Positions 24,556-36,129 of a DNA stretch of 64,000 nt are shown here, piece by piece. The stretch's first letter is position 1, and each line of letters begins with the position of its first letter. A program made the translations under genes and the position numbers. The notes below the pieces were generated by a model. The model was not told the origin of the DNA and did not search any database. It saw only the letters and a list, made by a program, of their open reading frames with translations. Origin of the DNA: Jaapia argillacea MUCL 33604 (lineage: Eukaryota > Basidiomycota > Agaricomycetes > Jaapiales > Jaapiaceae); the NCBI GenBank assembly GCA_000697665.1, contig KL197759.1:96928-160927 (forward strand), read 5' to 3'.

Positions 24556-24649
24556 GGCCTTTATGTGTGATATGAGAGTACTGAGGAGTGCAAGTGCTGC
24601 GACTGGTGTTGCTAGCTCTGGCTGACGAAATCCCCCCAGTAGCCTCCCC

Positions 24650-24656
24650 TTTTATA
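24650..24656 (-). promoter_or_regulatory. TATA box of secreted-protein gene A
   Basis: TATAAAA on the minus strand, 95 bases upstream of the ATG at 24555, inside a block (CTTATAAAAGGGGAGG) kept in all three duplication units. Confidence 0.6.
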
Positions 24657-26171
24657 AGTTTTCGTTAACTTGGGGGCTATGATATCGGCAAAGTCGAGGA
24701 TAATTCGGCCAGCGTTTCGGGGTGAGGGGGCGGATCGTCGCCATGTTCGAAATAGTCCACTAACCGCATGTGATGACGGGGACCGACACCGATGAACATG
24801 TTTGTCGTCGAAGGCTATGGTATTCCCGGAGTGGGCACTTCATATCAATTGAGTCGATCCAATGAAGTTCACCGTGCAGGGTTGGGTCGTACCTGAACAC
24901 ATGGGGTAAAAGCCATCTCGTCAGAGGCGCTTGCAGAGATATTCGACGGCGCGTTTGGAACCCACCCGAATGTCGGATTTGTTATTGAGATTCAGGGCGA
25001 AGGTTGTTTGAGCTTCCACAAGCACCCACGTCGTTCAATTTCGGAAAGTCGTCCTTCCTTCAGGGAGCGATATAAACATCTCGTATGCAATTGGGTAGAG
25101 TAAAAACGACATACTTGGAAAATGTCACATAGGGAAACTTAGCATCAGAGCCTTCCAAAGCGATGGTTTAACCACACGCACTCAGCCCAAAGAGCGATTC
25201 CACCCGTTCGAAGACGTTCACAACTGATATGCCCCTACGATTTAACTCTGCTGAAAATGGGAGAAAGCGCACCGTTTCCACTAACTCAAAAACGGCCTGT
25301 GAGCTTCATCGCCGCTGCGACGTTTCCCGTTGGCTCAAACGGGGGGACGGGTGATACTTCTGAGTGTAAAGAAAAACCGAGGCGCCTATCATTCTGAGTT
25401 AAACGGCAGTGGATCTTTCCATTCGACTGCGTGATGCAGCAAGTGAAAACTGCCCGATGGTGGGTGACCGTGGTGGAGAAGGAAGCCTCGTTGTCCAGTA
25501 AGCTCAAGAACAACACGAAGAAACGAACAGATTTAGAAAACACTACACTTCCGTGAGCAGATACCACACGTAACTACTTCGATCCAATTTTGACTGACCG
25601 AGGTCAATGCGGGAGTAGCAACAGGACGATGGCGCAAGCCTCGGGCGGGAATTCAACGGCCCATCATCAAGGTGAACATTCCGTACCTTAACGGGGACCT
25701 TGAGCGCGGATCCAGCGTAGTAAAGGGAAACCAGCGGGCCAAATAAGATAAGGAGGGCTGCGGCGACTTCAAGAGGTAATACGGTAGGAGATGAGTTGTC
25801 AGTCGGTGATGATGGGGACGAGATGACGAGAACAAGTCGATAAAATTTGGGCCTAAGCGCCCCGCTGAAGTCAGACCGCGAAGAGAACGAATGACCCCGT
25901 GCGAAGAGACAGTCCGAACGATGAGCTGGGGCATTCAAGCCATGTTCGAACGAGCGATGTTGCCCTCGCGAAGATCCAAAGGGAACTTTTAGCAGACATA
26001 CGCATGAGTCTGAATCGACGTTGCCCGTGAGCACATATGGCCGCCAATCCCGATGTTTGTAGTTGTTATGCTACAGCCTTGGATTCAAACAAGTCAAAAC
26101 TACCGCTGTGGCTGAGCTCCGATATCACGGATCCTCCGCTCCGAACTTGGTTCGACTGCCAACAATCAGAC

Positions 26172-26956
26172 AACGGTCCCAAGGGCACCCTGAATGGCGC
26201 TGATAGATTCGGGGTAGACTGATAAGGAGGTCCATTAGTTTTCCAGTCTCCAGCAACAATGTCATAAACATGACGGTAGAGTATGGTCGAATGCTGAGAT
26301 CGGTTTCGCCTTGGCCCTCGGCTGCATGCACTTGCGAGGGGGAGACCAAAACCGTAATCAAGCTCGAAGCATAAGCGGAAAGACCAGCTTCAACGATATG
26401 AGAGACATCAACACTCACGGTACAAGTCGCCCTGAGTGAGTCCATCAGGAATTTCTGATTCCCCGTTGTTGACCTTATCAGAACACTCTCTCGCGCATTC
26501 GACCAGTCTCTCGAGATAAATATCACCATCGATGTCCCCATGCACAAACTTGACTGCAGGGTCGTTCAGTAAATCTACGGCCTTTGAACTCTTGATTACC
26601 GGCAGAGTGTGTTTTGTGTCAGCGAGTGACGCTTTTTACGGAGCGATACCAATGTTTAGTTGTCCCAAGGCAGCGACCAATTCGTCTGGGTTTGGCGAGT
26701 CAATCGGTGCCGAGGTATTGTTGACCTGCGATTGACCTATATTCTCTGAAGTATCCAGTAGCAATCGTCCAGAAACTTCAAGACGAGCAACCGCAGCAGC
26801 CAAACCAATTTTGACTGCTCGGATATGCCCCGGACGCTCAACAGTGTTGGTCGTATCTCGTGAGTGGATGTATCGATGCTCGAGGCAAGTATCTTGCAGA
26901 TAAACAGCGGTTCCACTTTGCAGGAGAGGCCCAGATGTAGATGATGGTTCTTCCAT
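26172..26956 (-). pseudogene. 5' fragment of the HOS3-type deacetylase gene, copy 2
   Basis: A copy of the first exons of the neighbouring deacetylase gene, including the start codon region (MEEPSSTSGPLLQSGTAVYL at 26956) and the promoter flank. It stays open for 106 codons, then is shifted near 26637 relative to the parent, and it stops being homologous at the unit edge before any catalytic motif. It cannot encode an active deacetylase. Because it retains the parent's upstream region it may still be transcribed as a short N-terminal product; that is inference. Confidence 0.8.
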
Positions 26957-27416
26957 CGCGATATTTCCCCAGATATTCGGTGGTTTAGTTGAGGAGAACG
27001 GAAGTTGGAGACAATGAGATCAGACGTGACCGCTATATTCAAGTTTTGTGACTAGATGGCCAAGTGACCGCGAAGCGTTGTTTGGTCTAGCTTGGGTTGG
27101 TGGCAGGAAGCATGCTGAAGCTGAAAAGGTTGCTGTGGATTGGCTGTCATCGTTGAGTAAAGCAACAAAGGAATGAACTCCGGGTGGAAAGTTTTCCCCC
27201 TTCTGCTCGAACGATTTTATTCTACAATTTTATTCCGGCCTCAACACCGTCACGGAAGCACGACTTGCTACAAGTATAATACAGCCCAACGACTTCAAGA
27301 AAAGTAGCCACGTCAAAAATTTCAACCAAGGTCCATAAGTGAAGAATAAAATGGGCAGCACGCAGGGACAGAATATATAGATGTGTTTATCCAGCCCCAC
27401 GGTCCGTAAGCCGCGT

Positions 27417-28339
27417 TTAGGATGTGAATACGAGGATATCAGCTGTATACCGCCGCCTATGAGAACCATAATTTCCCAGATAAGAACGAACAGACTCACA
27501 AACAGAGTTGTCATTGTAGAAGTCACAATACCCGCCATGAGCATTCTGTGTTGCCTGGCAGTTCCATGCAATGTAACTAACAACTCCAGCCACTTGAAAG
27601 AATCAATCAATCAGTGTGCAGTTGAACCATCACTGGAGTTCGGAGTGAATGGTACGCACAATCACTATAGCAGTAATAGATGTCCTGAGCAGGGCTGATG
27701 ATGTTACTTTGCTGAACCTCGCAGCTTCCATAGGTCCAGGTGTAGTAGTAGCCCGCAGTCATGGTGTAATCACCACTGAAGCCGCTATTAATACCCAAAG
27801 AAGTCAGTGACGACAATTTTTGCGGACCCGAAAAACCGCTAACTTGGCAAGGGTCTGACAATCTAGGGTTCCATTGTGTCAGACAGCGAACAAGGAAACC
27901 ATACGCGAGGGCGTACCATTGGGATTGGGGCCTCCACCACTGAAACCACGAGAAGAATTAGCAAGTCATGAAATTGTGACACTATCGTGAACCTACGCGG
28001 GGGTGTAGCAGTATGTAGTGCATGAAGCTCCACATAAATCATAGGTCCTCTTGGTGAGAGAAGTGTCGCGCTTAACAGCGCGCTCGGCAGGGGTGGAATT
28101 CTCTGGCGCCACGACAGGGCAAGAATATGTGGTGAGCGGCTTGCCCTCATATTCGAAGCTATCGATCACGGCCGCGATGGAGCCATCGGAACAGGTGTAA
28201 TCAGCTGGAGCTAGAGAGTTGGAAATCATCAGAGGGGAAATCGTAGAAAATGGACAGGGGCGAACGGACCACGAGCAACGACGGCTCCGCGAGCGAGGCC
28301 GGCAGCGAGAGCGACGACGGAGATGAGTGAGAAAAACAT
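27417..28339 (-). CDS. small secreted Cys-rich protein B
   Basis: Paralogue of the gene at 23637 with the same exon plan. The signal peptide MFFSLISVVALAAGLARGAV starts at 28339. The mature part shows APADYTCSDGSIAAVIDSFE, GKPLTTYSCPVV, YDLCGASCTTYCYTP, GGGPNPN, YGSCEVQQSNIIS, IYYCYSDCAYHS and AWNCQATQNAHGGYCDFYND, ending SDILVFTS at the TAA 27417-27419. All splice sites I could place are GT-AG and every cysteine of copy A is kept, which argues that the gene is under selection. Function unknown; expected to be extracellular. Confidence 0.75.
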
Positions 28340-28433
28340 GGCCGCTGTGTGTTATATGAGAGTGCCGAGGAGTGCAAGTGCCGCTACTAATGTTGCTAGC
28401 TCTGGCTGACGAACTCCCTCAAGTAGCCTCCCC

Positions 28434-28440
28434 TTTTATA
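28434..28440 (-). promoter_or_regulatory. TATA box of secreted-protein gene B
   Basis: TATAAAA on the minus strand, 95 bases upstream of the ATG at 28339, in the same conserved block as the copies at 24650 and 31546. Confidence 0.6.
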
Positions 28441-30016
28441 AGCTTTCGTTATCTTGGGCGATGATATCGGAAAAGTCGAGGATAATTCGACTACCGCTTC
28501 GGGGAGAGGAGGGGGATAGTAGCCATGTTCGAAATAGTTGTTAACCGCATGTGATGACGGGCACCGACACCGATGAACGTGTCTGTCGTCGAAGACCATG
28601 ATATTCCTGAAGCAGGCGTTTGATACCAATCGAGTCGATACCATGAAGTTCACAGTACAGGGTAGAGTCCGTACCTGATACCATGGTATTCCATGGTATT
28701 TCTGGAGCAGGTGATTGATATCAATTGAGTCGATACAATGAACTTCGCTGTGAAGGGTTGAGTCGTACCTGAACACAGGGAAAACCCCATCTCGTCAAAG
28801 AGGCGCTTGAGGCTGCTGAGATGTTCGCGGCGCCTTTGGGACTCACTCGGAGGTCGGGTTTATTATTGAGATTCGGGGCGAAGGTGGTTTGAGCCGTCAC
28901 AAGCACCAATGTCGTTTAATTTCGGAAAGTCGTCCTTCCTTCAGGGAGATATATAAACATCTAGTTTGCTATTAAATGGAGTAAACAAGACATACTTGAG
29001 AAATGTTACACAGAGAGGCGTGGCATCAGAGCCTTCCAAAGCGATGGTTTAACCACCCGTTCGAAGACATTCATAACTGATATGCCCCTGCGATTTAGCC
29101 CTGTTGAAAATGTGGAGAAAGCGCACCATTTCCAGTAACTCAAAGAATCACCGCTGCGCCGTTTCCCTTTGGCTGAAACGGGGGATAAGTGATATCTCTG
29201 AGTGTCGAGAAAATACGAGGCACCTATCATTCTGAATTAACGGCAGTGGATCTTTCCAGTCGACTGCATGATTCAGCAAGTGAAAGTTGCCCGAGGGCGC
29301 GTCCCCGAATGATCCCCCCCTCGGTCGGGGGCGGTGACCGTGGTGGAGAAGGAAGCCTCATTGTCCAGTAAGCACAAGAACAACGCGAAGAAACGAACAG
29401 ATTTAGAAAGTACTACACTTCCGTGGGCAGATAGCACGCGCGACTACTTCGATCCAATTTTGACTGACCGAGGTCGATGCGCCGGGAGAAGCAACAGGAC
29501 GAGCGCGAGCCTCAAGCGGGGATTCAACGGCTGATCATCAAGGTGTGTATTCCGTGCCATACGAGAGACCCTGAGGATGAAGGGAGGACAACGGACTGAA
29601 TAAGATAAGGTGGGCTTGGACGACTTCAAGAGGTAATACGTTAGGCGAAGAGTTGTCAGTCGGTGATGATGGGGGGACAAGAGCCAACGGTCTGAGCCAA
29701 AACCCCGTTGAACTCAAATTGCGAAGTGTATGAATGATCTGTCCAGAGGAACGGAGACGCAGAAAGAGTTCCTCCTCTTTGCGCCATCCCAGCGTTTTCG
29801 AAGATTCAAAGGGTAAATTCAGCGGATGAGATTCTGCGGACTGAGTCACTGACACTCCTCGACCGACGCCGACATCGTCATAAGAGTCCGCAATCCCGAT
29901 GTTTGTAGTTGTTATGCTACACCCTTGGATTCAAACAAGTCAAAACTACCGCTGTGGCTGAGCTTCGATATCACGGATCTTGCGCTCCGAACTTGGTTCA
30001 ACTGCCAACAATCAGA

Positions 30017-30330
30017 CAACGGTCCCAAGGGCGCCCTGAATGGCGTTGATAGATTCGGGGTAGACTGATAAGGAGGACCATTAGCTTTCCAGTCTCCAGC
30101 AACAATGTCATAAACGCGACGGCAGAGTACGGTCGAATGCTGAGATCGGTTTCGCCCTTGGCCCTTCGACTGGGCCTTGCCGAGGAGGAAAAGTTAGTAA
30201 TAAGCCTCGAAGTCGAGGTCGAAAGACTAGCTTCGCAATATGAGGGACCACGGTACAAGAGAGTGAAAATTTCGACGGAGGGATACCAAGGTTTCGTCTT
30301 CTCAAGGCAGTAACTTGCTAGTAGCCAAAT
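30017..30330 (-). pseudogene. remnant of the HOS3-type deacetylase 5' region, copy 3
   Basis: About 300 bases match the same part of the deacetylase gene as the left end of the fragment at 26172. The start-codon region is gone, apparently removed by a deletion that joins directly to the 3' flank of secreted-protein gene C near 30330-30400. It is non-functional. Confidence 0.7.
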
Positions 30331-30536
30331 TCTGGATAGCCAACGATGTTGGGGAAATAATATGACCCGTACTAATTGCTGAAAGATTTTTTTTAAATCA
30401 CGACTCGCTACAACCCCTAACGCCTTCCGAAGAGTAACCGCCTCGTTCAACAATAACTGAAAGGATAAAAATGGGCAACAAGCAGAAACAGAATATATAG
30501 ACGGGCTCTATCCAAACCAATGGTCCTGAACCGCGT

Positions 30537-31456
30537 TTAGGACGTGAATACGAGGATGTTAGCTGCACGCCACCACCCGTCAATACCGTGACCGCGATCA
30601 AACAAGAACGAACAGACTCACAAACTGCGAAATCGTTGTAGAAGTCACAATAACCTCCATGAGCATTCTGGGTTGCCTGACAGTTCCACGCAATGTAACT
30701 AACGACGCCGGCCACTTGAAGGAATTCATGTCAGTACACAAACATCACCGAAGTTCAGGGCGAATGGTACGCACAATCACTAGGGCAGTAATAAAGGTCC
30801 TGAGAAGGGCTGATGAGGTTACTTTGCTGAACCTCGCAGCTTCCATAGGTCAGGGTGAGGTAGGTACCCGCAGTAATCGTGTATCCAGATCCACCACTGA
30901 CGCCACTATTGATACAAAAGAAGTCAGCGACAACAATGTTTATTGAACCGAAGAACCGCTAACTTGGCAAGCGCCTGACAATCTATGGTTGTACAGTGTC
31001 AGAAACGGATCAAGAAACCATACGCGAGGGCGTACCATTGGGATCGGGTCCTCCACCACTGAAACCGCGAGGGGAATTAGTAAGTCATGTGATTGCAGCG
31101 GTGTCATGAACCTACGCCGGGGTGTAGCAGTATGTAGTGCATGAAGCTCCACACAAATCCCAATTCCTCTTGGTGAGAGACGTGTCGCGCTGAACAGTGC
31201 GTACGGCAGGGGTGGGGTTCTCTGTAGCCACGGCAGGACAAGAATAGGTGGTGAGCGGCTTGCCCTCATATTCGAAGCTATCGACCACGGCTGCGATGGA
31301 GCCATCGGAACAGACGTAGTCGGCTGGGGCTGGAGAGTTGGAGATTATCAGAGGTGAAATGGCAGAAATTGAGAGGGAGAACGAACCACGAGCAACGACG
31401 GCTCCGCGAGCGAGGCCGGCAGCGAGAGCGACGACGGAGATGAGTGATGAAAACAT
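30537..31456 (-). CDS. small secreted Cys-rich protein C
   Basis: Third paralogue. The signal peptide MFSSLISVVALAAGLARGAV starts at 31456. An intron (GTTCGT...CCAG, about 31327-31387) joins to APADYVCSDGSIAAVVDSFE, then GKPLTTYSCPAV, WDLCGASCTTYCYTPA, GGGPDPN, YGSCEVQQSNLIS, YYCPSDCAYHS and AWNCQATQNAHGGYCDFYND, ending SNILVFTS at the TAA 30537-30539. Despite the decay of its surroundings, this copy keeps reading frame, cysteines, splice sites and TATA box. This contrast with the neighbouring deacetylase remnant suggests the secreted protein is what selection maintains. Confidence 0.75.
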
Positions 31457-31545
31457 GGCCTTTGTGCGTTCTTCTGAAAGGGCGCTGAGGTGCTGCTCTT
31501 GAGATTGTGGGCTCTGGCTGACGAACCACCCAAAGTTACCTCCCC

Positions 31546-31552
31546 TTTTATA
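31546..31552 (-). promoter_or_regulatory. TATA box of secreted-protein gene C
   Basis: TATAAAA on the minus strand, 90 bases upstream of the ATG at 31456. Confidence 0.6.
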
Positions 31553-32985
31553 AGTAATGGCTATCCGGATCGGCGAAGTCGAGGATGATTTAGCTCAGCA
31601 TCGTCAGGGTCAGGAGGGAGATTGGTAGCGATGTTCGAAATAGATCAGAACCGCGTGTGTCGATGGGGGCAACACCGATGAACACGAAGTTTGTCACCGA
31701 AAGCCACGGTACTCACGGAGCGGTCGTTGGATATCAAGTCGATACTGAGTGTAACTCACCATACAAGGGCGAGCCTGTACCTGAACACATGGAGTAAAGT
31801 CAGATGTTCTCGCAAGGACATTCAACGGTGGCTTTCAAAGATTTTAGGAGCTCTGATCCGTCATTAGAAGTACAAGGACTTCCCTGGGTGATGTTACGCA
31901 CGAAAATCGGATACGTTGCTACATCTTTCCGAAACGAAGGTTTTATCACTAAAAGCTAGTCCGTCGAGCCCGACCACACAGAAGCACTCACAGATTGTTT
32001 CAAAATCTAATACCACTGCCATTTGGTTCCATTGGGTCAAAGCCTGTTGTGGTGATCATCACCTCGCTTTTTCGCATTGCCTCAAACGGGGCAATGGGCA
32101 ATTTCTCGAAGGTTGGAAAAAAATTCGAGCCGTGTGTCATGCTGAACTGGCTCAAGGGGGGGTAAAATTCGGAGTGTAATGGTCCCCAGGCCGTTGCCCC
32201 CACCCAGACGCGCACAGGATTCCGGGAGTGAAGGTCGCCCGAAGGCGCTTCCCCTAGCAATCTCCCTCCTTGGCAGGGGTGACTACTTCGAATCCAATTT
32301 GAGTCCGACCGAAATCGATGCGGGAGAAGAAGCTGGACGAGAGCACAACCCTGAATTTGGAAGTCGACCACTGATCATCAAGGTGTGTGTTCCGCACCAT
32401 GCGAGAAACCCTGAACATGAAGGGAAGAGAGCGGACCGAATCAGATAAGGTGGGCTGGGGCGACTTCAAGAGGGAATACGGTAAGAGCAGAGTTGTCAGT
32501 CGGCGATGATGGGGGGCCAAGAGCGCGGGAGTAAGTCAACGATCCGAGCCACCTCGTAGAAGTCAGCTTGTGAAGTGTATGAATGGTCTGTCCGAAGGAA
32601 CATAGACGCAGAAAGGGTTCCTCCTCTTTGCCCCATTCCAGCGCCTTCGAAGATTCAAAAGGGAATTCAGTGGATGAGATTCTTTTGGATGGCACTGCAC
32701 TGAGTCACCGGCACTCGACGCCGACGACATTGTCACGGAGTCAATCCCGATATTTGTAGTTGTTGTGCTGCAGCCTTACATTCAAACAAGTCAAAACTAC
32801 CGCTGTGGCTGAGCTCCGATATCACGGATCCTCCGCTCCGAACTTGGTCCGACTGACAATCAGATCGGCATGCGTATGATCAACGCAGCCGAAATAGCAT
32901 ATTAACATGTGACTTAACCATACAAAACGAAACCTGGTGCGTGCTAGTACATAGAACAGAGGATAATGATAACGGGCTACAACGC

Positions 32986-33661
<676 letters not shown>

Positions 33662-33941
33662 TTCAAAAGGTGTGTTGGGAGTGTTGGTAAGAGTTGTCGG
33701 CTATGGACAGAGGGTGGTGGTGGTGGTTGTGGGTCAAAAGTTAAACGCATTCAACAAACGCGCATCGCGTCCATATAAAGGGTCGCGTGGTCACATGACG
33801 GTCGCAATGGTCACAATGGGTCACGGTCCTCGTGCCGCCCGCGTTTGAAACACATTTTTAACCCAGCAGACATGGTACAACACGAGGCCAACAACAATTC
33901 AGACACCAACCTGCACCGTACAATCGGTCAAGGATAGTGGG

Positions 33942-35586
33942 ATGCAGATACGGAATCCTGGTATGTTTTTCTCCTATTTCCCTTGTTTCCATTCCAGATT
34001 ACTATTCTTGGTTTTCAAACTTCACGCTAACTTGAGCCTGGTCTCTCCGTCTTTTCATATCTCAGGAGATTTCGGTTCTACCATGTCAACCAGCACACAG
34101 AATCAGCCGCGACCAATGCATCATTCCCAGAGCCTTCCCCAAAGGCGTACGGCGACGCAGGGTCGTCGACCCATGACTGAACTCAGTACGCCCCTCCGAG
34201 ATGACTTTGACGCATATACATACAACACAGAGGTTGATCAATGGGGTGCAATCCAAGATCAGTCTCTTCACGAGGACGACCAGAACCATACTGCTGTAGG
34301 TTATATGGACGACGAGGATCATCGGGATCGATACGTGAGTTATTATCGGAGCGAGATGGGGAATATGTTCGGGGAGGATGTGGAGATGGAGGTGACGAGG
34401 ATCAAACCGACGCATAGGAGGACGACACAACAAACGACACCATCACCAGCCAGAGAACTTGGGACTATGAATCGGAATCGATCTATCAGTCCTCGACACA
34501 ACCCGAACCTTGGTCCTCATCCTATCACGATTCCCAAACTTAACCTCGGCTCGAAGTCCAGTGCGAACCCAAGTTCTGCTCAGGCAGTCCAGCGGGTTCC
34601 TGTTTTACCAGCTACTCCACCTAGAACGAACCCACTCAATCGGGCTTTTGGCTCTGGTGGCAAAGGTGCTGGTAACGCGAGGCAGACGCAGGGAGCCAAG
34701 GATAATAACTTAGAGTTTGTTACCAAGCGCGTGACGACTCGAATGGATGGTGCGGGGAAGAAGAGGTTCGAGATGGTCGAGAGGAAGATTTTGGAAGATG
34801 GTCCAGAGCGGACGATATCGATCTGGAGGGAGGAAGTAGCAAAGAGTGTCGTTGGAGATGGCGATGCAGATGACCGTGACGAAGTAGCCGGAACCGCGAG
34901 TGGGAGTGTCGTGGATAGTCACGTCCATCGTAGGACGAACGCATTGGCCAGTAGCTTGGGACTTGGCAAGAGGCCGTTTGGCGGGCTGGGTAGCGCCGGC
35001 CCTGCTCCTACTGCCAGCGTCGGAACGAGAGGTCCGCTAGGTAGCGAAATCGGCTGGGATTCGATCAAGGTAGGCATCACAAATTATATCTTTTCTGCTT
35101 AGTTTTCTAATAACCACGTCGCAGTCACCGATTCTTGCGAATCAATCGCCAAATACACCGACTACATCTCAACAAATCCTACCTCTGTCACCTAGTTCAC
35201 CTCCTCGACAAACACTGCCAACAACCCCAAGCAGCCGAACCCGACCACGTACATCCTCAACCCCACAATCCAACGCTCACCTAACCCATTCCCGCCGTCC
35301 CTCTCAAACCAATACCACGACTAATACCCGAGCTCACACTCCCTCCCAAGGTCCCAGGGTACCTTCAGCATCCTCTGTCGAGCTAATCCTGGCGACATGT
35401 AATCCCTCCCTCCTTCATTTGGCTCCGGTTTTGAGTGAACTCGGGATTGTGAGAGAAGATCATTTGAGGGCTGTTGGGAGGATGAATGATGAGACTAGGG
35501 ATAGGGAGGTTAAGGAAGAGGCGTTGAGGAAGGGGGTTAGTGTTGTTGAGTGGGCAATTTTGTTGGATCGGTTACAGAATATGTGA
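33942..35586 (+). CDS. disordered protein with conserved-looking C-terminal helix region
   Basis: MQIRNPG is spliced (intron about 33961-34066, GTATGT...TCAG) to DFGSTMSTSTQNQPRPMHHS. The next roughly 330 residues are Ser/Thr/Pro/Arg-rich with low-complexity character. A second intron (about 35070-35125, GTAGGC...GCAG) joins SIK to SPILANQSPNTPTTS. The last 80 residues look folded: VELILATCNPSLLHLAPVLS, GIVREDHLRAVGRMNDETRD and VSVVEWAILLDRLQNM. I do not recognise a named domain. The composition and the short helical end suggest a scaffold or regulatory protein, but this is inference only. Confidence 0.65.
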
Positions 35587-36129
35587 TCCTGTGGAGTATT
35601 CCTTACGCTTCGTGCTTCATTATGATTTTTCTATCTGCCGACGGCTTCAGACGGCGGCCTATCACCGCATCTTGTCCAACTCGACCTGCTAGACTCGCAA
35701 TTATGCACCGTCAAGCTCATTGAAGCTTGATAAAAGACCTGAGATTAAGATTGAGCCTGACAGTAGTTGGTTGAGGGCTTCGACCACTTCAAACGATCCC
35801 CGAAGCCGAGGACCCAAATTCAATCAAACAGAGTTTCAACTCAAAACAACTTTCTTCCTCCTCGGAACGCTTTCCAAGCCCGACGCCTCAGCCGACGCGA
35901 GTACTCTCACTCTTCCCTCGCTCGCCATAAATGCCCGAAGTTGGTCTTGCACAACAAACCGCAGGTGCTTGCAAATGACCTTGATGATCCCGCAGGGGAC
36001 ACCGATCGCCGTATCGTCAAGTGTATTTAAGGCAGCTGGAAAGAGGATACATGCCTCACAACTCACAAGACTCCGATTCTCCACAAGGATCATCCACTTC
36101 AACTAATATTACTTTCTTACATCTTGGAA
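35587..36129. other. intergenic; promoter of the dehydrogenase gene
   Basis: No gene recognised. A TATTTAA at 36024-36030, about 100 bases before the next ATG, is a plausible TATA element. Confidence 0.4.

Larger units (their letters stand above)
22389..26171. repeat. duplication unit 1 (about 3.8 kb)
   Basis: First of three direct units. It contains the 5' third of the deacetylase gene (in its native place), the spacer, secreted-protein gene A and about 1.6 kb of upstream sequence. The left edge is near the sequence CGGTTCCAATAGCACCCTGA and the right edge just after the landmark AAACTACCGCTGTGGCTGAG (26098-26117). By eye it is roughly 85-90 percent identical to unit 2 over the better-preserved parts. 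The 1.6 kb behind gene A (24660-26171) holds no gene I recognise. Confidence 0.8.
26172..30016. repeat. duplication unit 2 (about 3.8 kb)
   Basis: Second direct unit, containing a deacetylase 5' fragment, secreted-protein gene B and its upstream region. It starts at ACGGTCCCAAGGGCACCC, matching position 22389 onward, and ends at the next junction after the same landmark (29941-29960). Relative to unit 1 it carries an added stretch near 28660-28740 where the CCATGGTATT motif recurs, and a GC-rich insertion near 29295-29335. The segment 28441-30016 holds no recognised gene. Confidence 0.8.
30017..32872. repeat. duplication unit 3 (about 2.9 kb, eroded)
   Basis: Third direct unit. It begins like unit 2 (ACGGTCCCAAGGGCGCCC) and ends near CTTGGTCCGACTGACAATCAGATCGG, where unique sequence leading to histone H3 starts. 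It is shorter because most of the deacetylase fragment and part of the region behind the secreted-protein gene are missing. It is also the most diverged. The segment 31553-32872 holds no recognised gene. Confidence 0.75.

Noticed and set aside
24660-26171. Extra genes in the upstream parts of the duplication units
   Set aside because: The frames differ between the three units and carry no shared protein, so they are treated as non-coding repeat.
22389-32872. A transposable element as the cause of the triplication
   Set aside because: There are no terminal repeats, target-site duplications or transposase-like frames at the unit edges; unequal crossing over is simpler.
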